A DNA stretch of 64,000 nucleotides, taken from contig NZ_JAVJSQ010000034.1 in the NCBI RefSeq assembly GCF_040219335.1, forward strand, positions 1 through 64,000, given 5' to 3'. Both the position numbers and the translations under genes were made by a program. Position 1 is the first letter of the stretch. Every line of letters starts with the position of its first letter. The notes under the pieces were generated by a model. It searched no databases and had not been told where the DNA came from. It saw only the letters and a list, made by a program, of their open reading frames with translations. Shown here in pieces: positions 1-7,691 of the stretch. Source of the stretch: Gimesia sp. (GTDB taxonomy: Bacteria; Planctomycetota; Planctomycetia; Planctomycetales; Planctomycetaceae).

Positions 1-76
1 AACACGACCACTACCGATGAAGATCCTTGCTGCATAATCGAACCAGGAATAGGCAAACCCACCGTGAGCGGAATGG

Positions 77-140
77 CGCTAGCCACCGGTGATATATACA
101 ACGCGGTTAAAAATTACCGGCAGCTAGCGCCTTGCCGCTC
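77..140. repeat. REP-like imperfect inverted repeat
   Basis: Two arms of about 24 nt (around 78-101 and 124-147) face each other across a 20-25 nt spacer. Each contains the core GGCGCTAGC followed two bases later by CCGGT, and the 3' arm is the reverse complement with about 19 of 24 positions conserved. It lies just downstream of the stop of the minus-strand TPR-thioredoxin gene, the usual position for REP/BIME palindromes. I see no second copy in this window, so calling it a repeat family is inference. The rest of bases 1-156 shows no supportable gene. Confidence 0.45.
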
Positions 141-156
141 AATTTCTGACACGCTA

Positions 157-2634
157 TCACTTCCCGGAAACGGCACTCAGCTCTTCCTTACCCCCGTGCT
201 GCGGCAGCAGGCGTTTGGCTTCCTTCAATACGAACTCGGGATCCATAAACGGTTCGTAGCTGATGTCCTGCCAGACGACGTTCCCTTTCGCATCGATAAT
301 GAAAGTGCCGTGCAGGGGCTGCTTTTCGAAATCGTCGTAGACATGGAACGACTTAAAGACATCCAGCTTGCTGTTTGAAAACAGCGGGATCGGTAAATCC
401 CCTTTGTCGTAATTCTTGATGGATGTCTTCAGGCCTTCCTGGTCGTCAGTGCTGATCGCCATCAGCGGGAAACCGGCCTGCTCGAACTCCTTGACCATCG
501 GAGCGAATGCCTGCAACTGCTGCGCACAGTGCAGACAGCTGTAACCCAGATAAAAGATCAACACATGCGGCTTGCCCTTGAACTCATCGGAACTGCGGAG
601 CTGGCCTTTCGCGTCTTTGAGCTGCCAGGTCGGAGCAGGGGAGGGTTCCCAGCGGAACGGTCCCAGGGTTTTCAGATCGGGTCGATCGCCGACATCGCTG
701 GCCATTTTGTTTTCAATCCGCCAGTCTCCGGCATAACCGGCTGCCTCGGCGACCGGTGCCAGTCGAGTGAAGAGGGGCACATCCAGGTCGATGGTGGCAG
801 ACAGCTTTCTCAGCTTGTCAAACTCTTTCTTCGCCTCTTCCTTCTTGCCGGACTGCCAGAGCAGTTCGACCAGCGTCGCCTGGGGCTGCACTTCATTCTT
901 ATGCGAACCGATCAGCTTCCGCAGGGCCTTCTCTGCTTTTTCCGCATCGCCTGATTTCCATTGAACGACAATCAGGTAAACGTCGTCGGCACCACCCGCT
1001 TTCTTCAGCAGCTCGTGTCCTTTCTTGAAGTCACCCGCTGCGATCGCCTGGTGCCCCTGCAGGGCATCGATGTGTTTCTGGACTTTCTTGATGCGGGCCA
1101 CAAATGGCTTGCCCGCTTTTTCTTTTGCCGCTTTAATGTCCTTCTCGGTCGGGGCGGTTTTCTTTTTGGAATCTGCTTTCTCGTCTTTTTTTGCGTCTTT
1201 TTTCTCGTCTGTTTTGGGCTCAGACTTTTCGTCCGTCTGTTTGTCGTCGGCTTTCTCGGGATTCTTTACTTTCTGCTCTGCGTCGGCCTCCGCTTTGGTT
1301 TTCTCAGTCTCCAGAGTCTCTAACCGTTTCTGCAGTTGCGCGATCACCTGATCTCCCTCGGCAGCGCGACCACTCTGGAAATAAGCCAGTCCCAGGTAAC
1401 GCAGACGATTCAGCTGTTCGTCTTCCTCTTCAGTCGGCTCCAGGTAAGGTGTCTGGCTGAGTGCGATAATATCGTCCCACAGTTCGTAGGTGCGCAACAC
1501 CTGCAGCAGACGCATCCGTCCGTACTTGGCGCTCCCCCGTTTTTTGAGTGTGTTGTATTTAGGGTGCTGAGGCAGTGAGATCATATTCTTCGCCAGATCC
1601 ACAGCATCATGCACGCGACCAATGAAAATCAGGTTGCGGATCAGCCATTCGTTGTTGTGGGCATAGTTGTGAATCTGGTCCGGCATGACCGCATCCCGCA
1701 TCATGTGGGCGTGGTCCACACGGGCCGAAGCTTCCTGCTGCCAGACCGCATCCTGGTAGCGTTTGAGCCGCGAATAAATGTGACCGGGCATGTGCCACAT
1801 GTGGGCGATTCCGGGGGAGGACTGACCGCAGTTCGCTGCTGAGGTCAACGCCATCTCCGGCTTGCGATGATCCCACAGATGAATTCGATAGTGGTGGGCG
1901 GGGTGCATCGGGTTCTTAGCGAAAATGTCCTGCAGCAGTGCTTCGGCAGCCACATAGCTCGTGCTGGCAGACCGCGATTGATACAGGTGCACCGCCAGGA
2001 ACGCCTTGGCTTCCAGGTCATCGGGATATTCGATGATCAGGTCTTCCAGCGCTTTGGTATAGGCTTCATTGCGTTCCTTGCTCTTTTTCTTGTCAGCATT
2101 GATGTAGTCTTCCAGCGCCTTGATATATTTCTTCTCGCGCGGCGTGATCTTGTCGAGCCGTTTGTTTGCTTCTTCGATGAACCCCTTGGCCCGCTTCTCG
2201 TTTTTCAGGTTGCACATCGCAGCGCCCCAGAAGGCCATCGCACAGTCTTTGTCGAGATTGGCTGCATGCCGGAAAGAACGCTCGGCTTCCAGGTACCAGA
2301 ACCCGTGCAGCTGTCCCAGCCCCTGATCCAGAAACTTCTGTGCTTCCGGATTCTTCACCGTCACATCGAAGTGTACGTCGCCCGTGCCTCCCATCAGGTA
2401 AGCCGCCCGCCGCGGTCCCTCGTTGAAGACTTCACCATGATACGAATGGCCCGCCAGCACATCGTCCGACTCGGCAGAGTCCTTGGCGGTCGACTCGGTT
2501 TCGGCAGACTTCTCTTTCTTCGCCTCGGTCTTGTCAGCGCTCAACACGGGTTCGGCAGAGAAACAGAACAGGCCAGCGGCTGTGGTCAGGGAGAGGAAAT
2601 AACGCTGCAGGGATGCGGGGAGGATCAAACTCAT
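157..2634 (-). CDS. Secreted TPR-repeat protein with C-terminal thioredoxin-like (AhpC/TSA) domain
   Basis: About 825 residues. An N-terminal signal peptide (about residues 1-32, ending near SAEPVLSA) sends it to the periplasm or surface. Residues 90-430 hold tetratricopeptide-like helical repeats. Residues 430-510 are a highly charged Lys/Glu/Asp linker. Residues 660-815 form a redoxin domain with a CLHC motif near residue 700, the CxxC expected of a thiol-disulfide oxidoreductase. The domain order suggests a TPR scaffold tethered to a redox module. The target is unknown. An ATG at 2634 is preferred over the GTG nine bases upstream. The gene is monocistronic and diverges from the MoaD-like gene. 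The redoxin fold is clear; the biological role is not. Confidence 0.85.
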   Translation of the reverse strand: MSLILPASLQRYFLSLTTAAGLFCFSAEPVLSADKTEAKKEKSAETESTAKDSAESDDVLAGHSYHGEVFNEGPRRAAYLMGGTGDVHFDVTVKNPEAQKFLDQGLGQLHGFWYLEAERSFRHAANLDKDCAMAFWGAAMCNLKNEKRAKGFIEEANKRLDKITPREKKYIKALEDYINADKKKSKERNEAYTKALEDLIIEYPDDLEAKAFLAVHLYQSRSASTSYVAAEALLQDIFAKNPMHPAHHYRIHLWDHRKPEMALTSAANCGQSSPGIAHMWHMPGHIYSRLKRYQDAVWQQEASARVDHAHMMRDAVMPDQIHNYAHNNEWLIRNLIFIGRVHDAVDLAKNMISLPQHPKYNTLKKRGSAKYGRMRLLQVLRTYELWDDIIALSQTPYLEPTEEEDEQLNRLRYLGLAYFQSGRAAEGDQVIAQLQKRLETLETEKTKAEADAEQKVKNPEKADDKQTDEKSEPKTDEKKDAKKDEKADSKKKTAPTEKDIKAAKEKAGKPFVARIKKVQKHIDALQGHQAIAAGDFKKGHELLKKAGGADDVYLIVVQWKSGDAEKAEKALRKLIGSHKNEVQPQATLVELLWQSGKKEEAKKEFDKLRKLSATIDLDVPLFTRLAPVAEAAGYAGDWRIENKMASDVGDRPDLKTLGPFRWEPSPAPTWQLKDAKGQLRSSDEFKGKPHVLIFYLGYSCLHCAQQLQAFAPMVKEFEQAGFPLMAISTDDQEGLKTSIKNYDKGDLPIPLFSNSKLDVFKSFHVYDDFEKQPLHGTFIIDAKGNVVWQDISYEPFMDPEFVLKEAKRLLPQHGGKEELSAVSGK

Positions 2635-2852
2635 AATATTCACTCAGTTGTTTGGAATGATTGAAGCTATGATTCCATCGCGGCGAAAACCGCGCACGTT
2701 ACGCCATTTTACCCCCGCCGGTTTCGGAATGTCGATCCTCCCCGGCAGAATCGGCGGACAATTACCGGAAAGATGCACTTTGACTGATATCATCGTTTCA
2801 CACAGGAATTCTGCTTGCCTGATATTAATGTTCAGATTAGCATACCCGGGTT

Positions 2853-3122
2853 ATGGCTCGAGTCTGTTTTACCCCCAACCTGGAACGCCACCTGGCCTGC
2901 GCTGCAGCGGAGGTCTCCGGTACTTCCGTACGTGAAGCACTGGACCAGGTGTTTGAAAATCAACAGCAGCTAAGGGGTTACGTTCTCGACGACCAGAATC
3001 GGCTGCGGCAGCACATGGTGATTTTTATCGACGGCAAAACCATCGTCGACCGGGTTCATCTCAGCGATGCCGTCTCGCCCGACAGTGAAATTTACGTGAT
3101 GCAGGCACTCTCCGGCGGTTAA
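2853..3122 (+). CDS. MoaD/ThiS-family ubiquitin-like sulfur carrier protein
   Basis: An 89-residue protein ending in Gly-Gly, as expected of MoaD/ThiS sulfur carriers, whose C-terminal glycine is adenylated and thiocarboxylated. The size and the beta-grasp pattern (FTPNLERH at the start, a central helix SVREALDQVF, final strand EIYVMQALSGG) fit the family. The gene lies 50 bp upstream of the BNR-repeat protein on the same strand, so the two are probably co-transcribed. No MoaE, ThiG or E1-like gene is adjacent; moeA is about 60 kb away in the window. It may serve a pathway other than molybdopterin or thiamine. Family call good, substrate unknown. Confidence 0.75.
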   Translation: MARVCFTPNLERHLACAAAEVSGTSVREALDQVFENQQQLRGYVLDDQNRLRQHMVIFIDGKTIVDRVHLSDAVSPDSEIYVMQALSGG

Positions 3123-3172
3123 TTTAAACCTCTATTCTCGGCTCTCTGAATCTACAAAAGAAAGGTGTCGGC

Positions 3173-4288
3173 ATGAGCGCTCGACTGCACGTCGCCACAC
3201 GCAAAGGTCTGTTTCATCTCAAACGACACTCCGGGCAATGGTCCATCGGTCGACACGATTTCGAAGGCGCCCACGTCTCGATGTCGTTGCATGATCCCCG
3301 TAACGGGATGACCTATGCCGCTTTGAACCACGGACATTTCGGCGTGAAACTGCACCGCAGCAGCGACCAGGGAGCGAACTGGGAAGAACTCACACCTCCC
3401 GCTTATCCGGAGGGCGCCGTGAAAGGGGCAGACCCGTTTACCGCCAATGGAGAACCGAAGCCCGCCAGCCTGAATGAAATCTGGGCGCTGGAAACCGGGG
3501 GCCGCGATCAGCCCGACCGCCTCTGGTGCGGCACCATTCCCGGCGGACTGTTCCGCTCCGACGATGCCGGCACCAGCTGGCAGCTGGTCGAATCATTGTG
3601 GAACGCTCCCGAGCGGATGCAATGGTTCGGCGGTGGCAAAGACGACCCCGGCATTCACTCCATCTGCGTGCATCCGAAGAATAGTCAGCAGGTCGCGGTC
3701 GCCATCTCCTGTGGCGGCGTCTGGGTGACCCAGGACGACGGTGCCACCTGGAACTGTCAGACCACCGGCATGTTCGCCGAATACATGCCCCCCGAACAGG
3801 CCGATAATCCCAATGTACAGGACCCACACCGCATGGTGCAGTCCCCCTCGCGACCGGACACCTGCTGGGTCCAACATCATAACGGCGTGTTTCGCACCAC
3901 GGACGGCATTCAATCCTGGCACGCCATCGAAGGCATCCAACCTTCGAAATTCGGTTTCGCCGTCGCGGTCCATCCGCAGCGTCCCGATACTGCCTGGTTC
4001 GTTCCCGCGGTCAAAGACGAGAACCGCGTTCCCGTTGGAGGCAAGTTCGTCATCGCCCGCACCACGGACGGCGGCCAGACCTCACAGGTCCTCACCAAAG
4101 GCCTCCCAACAGGTAAGAGTTACGACATCGTCTACCGCCACGCCCTGGACGTGGATGACAGCGGCGACGTCCTCGCCGTCGGCAGCACCACCGGGAATCT
4201 CTGGATCTCAGAAGACGGCGGCGACTCCTGGCAAACCATCTCCAGCAACCTCCCCCCCATCTACTGCGTAAGGTTCGCCAAGGCGTAG
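3173..4288 (+). CDS. BNR/Asp-box beta-propeller protein (sialidase-like, WD40/YVTN/BNR superfamily)
   Basis: 371 residues with at least four Asp-box motifs of the S-x-D-x-G-x-T-W type (RSDDAGTSW, TQDDGATW, TTDGGQTS, SEDGGDSW), marking a multi-bladed propeller as in sialidases and photosystem assembly factors. No signal peptide is visible, so it is probably cytoplasmic. A good ribosome binding site (AAAGGTG) precedes the ATG. It follows the MoaD/ThiS-like gene by 50 bp, suggesting an operon. I cannot see a complete sialidase active site (arginine triad), so glycosidase activity should not be assumed. It ends 16 bp before the convergent LRR gene, with no obvious terminator between. Confidence 0.75.
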   Translation: MSARLHVATRKGLFHLKRHSGQWSIGRHDFEGAHVSMSLHDPRNGMTYAALNHGHFGVKLHRSSDQGANWEELTPPAYPEGAVKGADPFTANGEPKPASLNEIWALETGGRDQPDRLWCGTIPGGLFRSDDAGTSWQLVESLWNAPERMQWFGGGKDDPGIHSICVHPKNSQQVAVAISCGGVWVTQDDGATWNCQTTGMFAEYMPPEQADNPNVQDPHRMVQSPSRPDTCWVQHHNGVFRTTDGIQSWHAIEGIQPSKFGFAVAVHPQRPDTAWFVPAVKDENRVPVGGKFVIARTTDGGQTSQVLTKGLPTGKSYDIVYRHALDVDDSGDVLAVGSTTGNLWISEDGGDSWQTISSNLPPIYCVRFAKA

Positions 4289-4304
4289 CCAGTTATAGCG
4301 AAAC

Positions 4305-5516
4305 TCAATCTGTAAGTTCCGGCAACTTTTTACGCAACCGGGTCAGGCCTGCCGTGGTGACTCGGGTGTCTTTCGTATAAAGTGAACTCAGTCTGGTCAG
4401 GCCCTCCAGATGCACCAGACCTGCATCCGTGATCCCGGTCTGATTCAAATTGAGCCGCGTGAGATTCTTGAGAGTCTCTAATTGAACCAGGTCGTCATCA
4501 GTCACCGGCGTCTCAGACAATACCAGGATCTGCAACTGAGGAAACTTCGAGATAATTTCTAACCCTGCATTCCCGGCCTGTGTTCCCCCCAGGAAAAGAA
4601 ATTCCAGCTTTGTGAGCGCATCCAGTTCCTGCAGCCCTGCATCACTGATCTGCGTCTGACTAAGATCCAGGATTCGCAGTGCCTTCAGACCGGCCAGATG
4701 TCTCAGACCTGCATCTGTGATTCGGGTCTCGTTCAGGCCAAGCTCATATAGATTGGTTAACTCTCGCAGATGGGCCAGTCCCGTATCCGTCACTTGAGTG
4801 CCCGTCAGATAGAGCCCCGTCAGCTGCTTCAGACCCGCAAGATGGATCAACCCTTGATCGCTGACTTGAGTCCAAAAGAGTGTAATGCGCTGCAGGTTGT
4901 CAAGCCGCTTCAGATTTATCAGGCCGGCATCACTGATCGCGGTCTCATGTAAATCCAGAAACTCCAATCGGCGCAGGTTCTGAAGATGTTGCAGACCACG
5001 ATCACTGATCGCGGTATTCCCCAGCACGAGAGTCTCCAACTCTGCGAACCCTTCGAGATGCAACAGTCCCGCATCATTGATACTCGATCCGTTCAGGACC
5101 AGTGCTCTCAGTTTGTGCAGACCCGCCAGTTGAGAAAAACCCTTCTCAGAGAACGTAACATCACTCAAATCGATAAGTTTCAGATTCGTCATACGACCGA
5201 TGGCAGCCAGGTCGGCGTCGCTGAGTTCCTGTTGACGGCAGTCGATTTCGAAGGGCTGCTGGAATGAATCCCAGACCTCTCGACTCACATTCCCCTGAAT
5301 CCAGTTTTGCCAGGTAGAAGGCAACTGGCCCAGCACCCAATTCGGCTCCGATTCGATCACAATCTCCGGATTCGATTTCAATTGTTGAATTGCCCGGCTG
5401 TGCTGGATTCCAGGCACGACAAACAGCACCACCCCCGCCACAACCACCAGCCCGATCCCCCGCCAGACCCACCGCAGGCGGCTTACGCGCTTCTGATTGG
5501 GTTTGGGTTGGTCCAT
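4305..5516 (-). CDS. Membrane-anchored leucine-rich repeat protein (LRR copy 1)
   Basis: 403 residues. A short basic N-terminus is followed by one membrane segment (about residues 16-36, GIGLVVVAGVVLFVVPG). From about residue 100 to the end there are about 12 tandem 24-residue leucine-rich repeats of the type ISDAGLxHLxGLxxLxxLxL, the cysteine-free class common in planctomycetes. The repeats should form a curved protein-binding surface outside the membrane. GGAG lies eight bases before the ATG. The neighbour just upstream (5567-6490) is a clear paralogue with an almost identical first 30 residues, so the two arose by tandem duplication and are probably co-transcribed. Binding partner unknown. 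Confidence 0.85.
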   Translation of the reverse strand: MDQPKPNQKRVSRLRWVWRGIGLVVVAGVVLFVVPGIQHSRAIQQLKSNPEIVIESEPNWVLGQLPSTWQNWIQGNVSREVWDSFQQPFEIDCRQQELSDADLAAIGRMTNLKLIDLSDVTFSEKGFSQLAGLHKLRALVLNGSSINDAGLLHLEGFAELETLVLGNTAISDRGLQHLQNLRRLEFLDLHETAISDAGLINLKRLDNLQRITLFWTQVSDQGLIHLAGLKQLTGLYLTGTQVTDTGLAHLRELTNLYELGLNETRITDAGLRHLAGLKALRILDLSQTQISDAGLQELDALTKLEFLFLGGTQAGNAGLEIISKFPQLQILVLSETPVTDDDLVQLETLKNLTRLNLNQTGITDAGLVHLEGLTRLSSLYTKDTRVTTAGLTRLRKKLPELTD

Positions 5517-5566
5517 AGATTACGCTCCAGCAATAGTGTGCTGTAATTAATATCAGTTCCACCAGG

Positions 5567-6490
5567 TTAATCACTCAAATTCGGCAACGATTTACGGAGA
5601 TGAGCAATACCTTCTTCCGTGATCTGTGTTCCGTCATATAAGATTTTTGACAGTGTTGTAATCCCTTTCAGGTGGTCCAGTCCGGCATTACTGACCTTTG
5701 TATTTTCAATTTCAAGCCACACCAGCTGTTCCAGTCCCTGCAGATGAACCAGTCCTGCGTTGGAGATTCGTGTCTTGTTAAGATAGAGATCGTACATCGC
5801 ATTAAAGTCCTTTAAATGAACCAGCCCGGCATCACCGACACGAGTCTCACTTAAATTGATCGCGTAAAGTTTTTTCATCCCTCTCAGATTAACCAGACCA
5901 GCGTCCGTAATCTGGGTACCCTCCAAATAAATTTCGTACAGGTTAGTTAACGCTCGCAAATGCGCAAGCCCCTCGTCAGTCACTTGAGTCCCTGATAAAT
6001 CGAGAACTTCCAGTTGATGCAGATTCTGCAGATAAACCAATCCTCGATCACTGACTTGAGTTCCCGCCAGACTGAGATACTTCAAATTCCCAAGTCCTTC
6101 CAGATGCTTGAGGCCGGCATCGCTGATTTTTGTTTCTCTCAGTCCGAGTTTTTCAAGCGAAGGAAAACGATTTAACAGCGCAAGCTGTTGGTCAGTGATG
6201 GATGAATAAGAACACTCAATCAACTTTATTCGTTGAAAAGGCAGTAGCCTCTCCTCTCCCAGTCTGTCTGTCAGCCAGTCCTGCCAGGACCGGGGTAAGG
6301 CACCCAGCAACGCATCCGGCTCAGTAGTCAACTCCACGTTTTGAATAGCTTGCAATTGACGAATTGCCCCACCGGTCTGTACAGCAGAGACTACGAACCA
6401 GACCAGACCCGCCACAACCACCAGCCCGATCCCCCGCCAGACCCAACGCAGGTGACTCACGCGCTTCTGGTTGGGTTCGGGTTGGGTCAT
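5567..6490 (-). CDS. Membrane-anchored leucine-rich repeat protein (LRR copy 2)
   Basis: 307 residues from the ATG at 6490, which has an AAGGAA Shine-Dalgarno about nine bases upstream. A longer reading would run into the radical SAM gene and adds no family-like sequence. The N-terminus (PNQKRVSHLRWVWRGIGLVV) is nearly identical to LRR copy 1 and includes the single membrane anchor. About eight 24-residue leucine-rich repeats follow. It is shorter than copy 1 by roughly four repeats, and the C-termini end alike (LRK.LP.L.D). Lying 50 bp upstream of copy 1 and 14 bp downstream of the radical SAM stop, it may belong to a three-gene transcript. Confidence 0.85.
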   Translation of the reverse strand: MTQPEPNQKRVSHLRWVWRGIGLVVVAGLVWFVVSAVQTGGAIRQLQAIQNVELTTEPDALLGALPRSWQDWLTDRLGEERLLPFQRIKLIECSYSSITDQQLALLNRFPSLEKLGLRETKISDAGLKHLEGLGNLKYLSLAGTQVSDRGLVYLQNLHQLEVLDLSGTQVTDEGLAHLRALTNLYEIYLEGTQITDAGLVNLRGMKKLYAINLSETRVGDAGLVHLKDFNAMYDLYLNKTRISNAGLVHLQGLEQLVWLEIENTKVSNAGLDHLKGITTLSKILYDGTQITEEGIAHLRKSLPNLSD

Positions 6491-6503
6491 CGCAGAGATT
6501 CCT

Positions 6504-7556
6504 TCAAAACAACCACTGTTGTCCTTTGCCCGTGGTCGGCGGACGGAACTGTTTAAAGTCCAACGCCGGCAACCGCTCATCCAGACCATGCTTGCGCGCG
6601 AAGACCTGAAACAGATTGCCAATCTGCTCAGAGATCTCACCGGTGCCACGAATCCGCGTGCCGAACTCGGCGCTGTTGAGCTTCCCGTCCCGTGTCTGTC
6701 GGATCCGGCTGATGACTCGCTCCTTCCGCGTGGGTTGCGTCCGTTCTAACCATTCCAGGAACACCGGCTCCACCGTCAGCGGCAGGCGGAGCATGATATA
6801 ACTGGCCGAGCGCGCCCCCGCCTCTTTCGCCGCTTGCAGAATCGCAGGGATTTCATGATCGTTCAAGCCGGCAATAATCGGCGAGACCATCACCTTCGTC
6901 GGCACTCCCGCCGCCGAGAGCTCGCGAATCGCCCGCAAGCGGGCCGCAGGAATACTGGTGCGGGGTTCCATCTCGCGGGCCAGCTCGGGATCGAGCGTCG
7001 TGATCGACAGGCTGACATTCACCAGCGACCGCTGCGCCATCGATTGCAGAATATCCAGATCGCGCACCACGAGCGCATTCTTCGTGACGATTCCCACCGG
7101 CTGATTCGCTTCCGACGCGACTTCCAGACATTGTCGCGTCAGCTGGAACTCGCGTTCCGCGGGCTGATAGCAGTCCGTGATGCCGGAAAAAGCAATCAAC
7201 TCGGGCCGCCAGTCGCTGCGGCTCAGAAAGTCGCGAAACAGCTTCGGCGCATCCCGCTTGACCATGATCTTCGTTTCAAAGTCCAGCCCCGCGTTGTACC
7301 CCAGGTATTCATGGAAAGGCCGTGCATAACAGTAACTGCAACCATGCGTACAGCCCCGATATGGATTGACGCTAAAGCGGAAGTTGAGATCGGGCGAATC
7401 ATTCTCTGTCACGATCGACTTCGACTGATCGTCCAGGTATTCAATCCGTCGGGGCCGGGAGAGATATTCGTCATCCCATTCCAGCTGCTCCAGATCCGGC
7501 TCGGTGTATATCGACTCAAACCGGTTGGGGGGATTGATGTGAGAACCGTGCCGCAT
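6504..7556 (-). CDS. PA0069/SPL-like radical SAM protein
   Basis: 350 residues. The radical SAM cluster motif is CTHGCSYCY (CX3CX2C) near residue 65, embedded in NPYRGCTHGCSYCYARPFHE, characteristic of the PA0069 (spore photoproduct lyase-like) family. The TIM-barrel core extends to about residue 270 and includes SGITDCYQPAE and an SLSITTLDPELAREMEPR stretch typical of the family. The C-terminus is short and soluble. The family is widespread but its substrate is uncharacterised; DNA repair has been suggested only by distant similarity to SplB. No photolyase or repair partner is nearby. It probably reads with the LRR genes on the same strand. Confidence 0.85.
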   Translation of the reverse strand: MRHGSHINPPNRFESIYTEPDLEQLEWDDEYLSRPRRIEYLDDQSKSIVTENDSPDLNFRFSVNPYRGCTHGCSYCYARPFHEYLGYNAGLDFETKIMVKRDAPKLFRDFLSRSDWRPELIAFSGITDCYQPAEREFQLTRQCLEVASEANQPVGIVTKNALVVRDLDILQSMAQRSLVNVSLSITTLDPELAREMEPRTSIPAARLRAIRELSAAGVPTKVMVSPIIAGLNDHEIPAILQAAKEAGARSASYIMLRLPLTVEPVFLEWLERTQPTRKERVISRIRQTRDGKLNSAEFGTRIRGTGEISEQIGNLFQVFARKHGLDERLPALDFKQFRPPTTGKGQQWLF

Positions 7557-7691
7557 GACTCGCTCGAATCAACAAAGAAACAAAACACCTGACACTTTGT
7601 TTATAGGCGATTCACAGGCAGGAGGGAAGGATCTTTTTCAAAGATGCAAAATTGACGACGTTTAGCTCCATAAAGTTACGACTGCTCCCGC

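Noticed and set aside
77-147. Integron attC site
   Set aside because: No R/L box consensus (GTTRRRY) and no integrase; a REP-like palindrome fits better.
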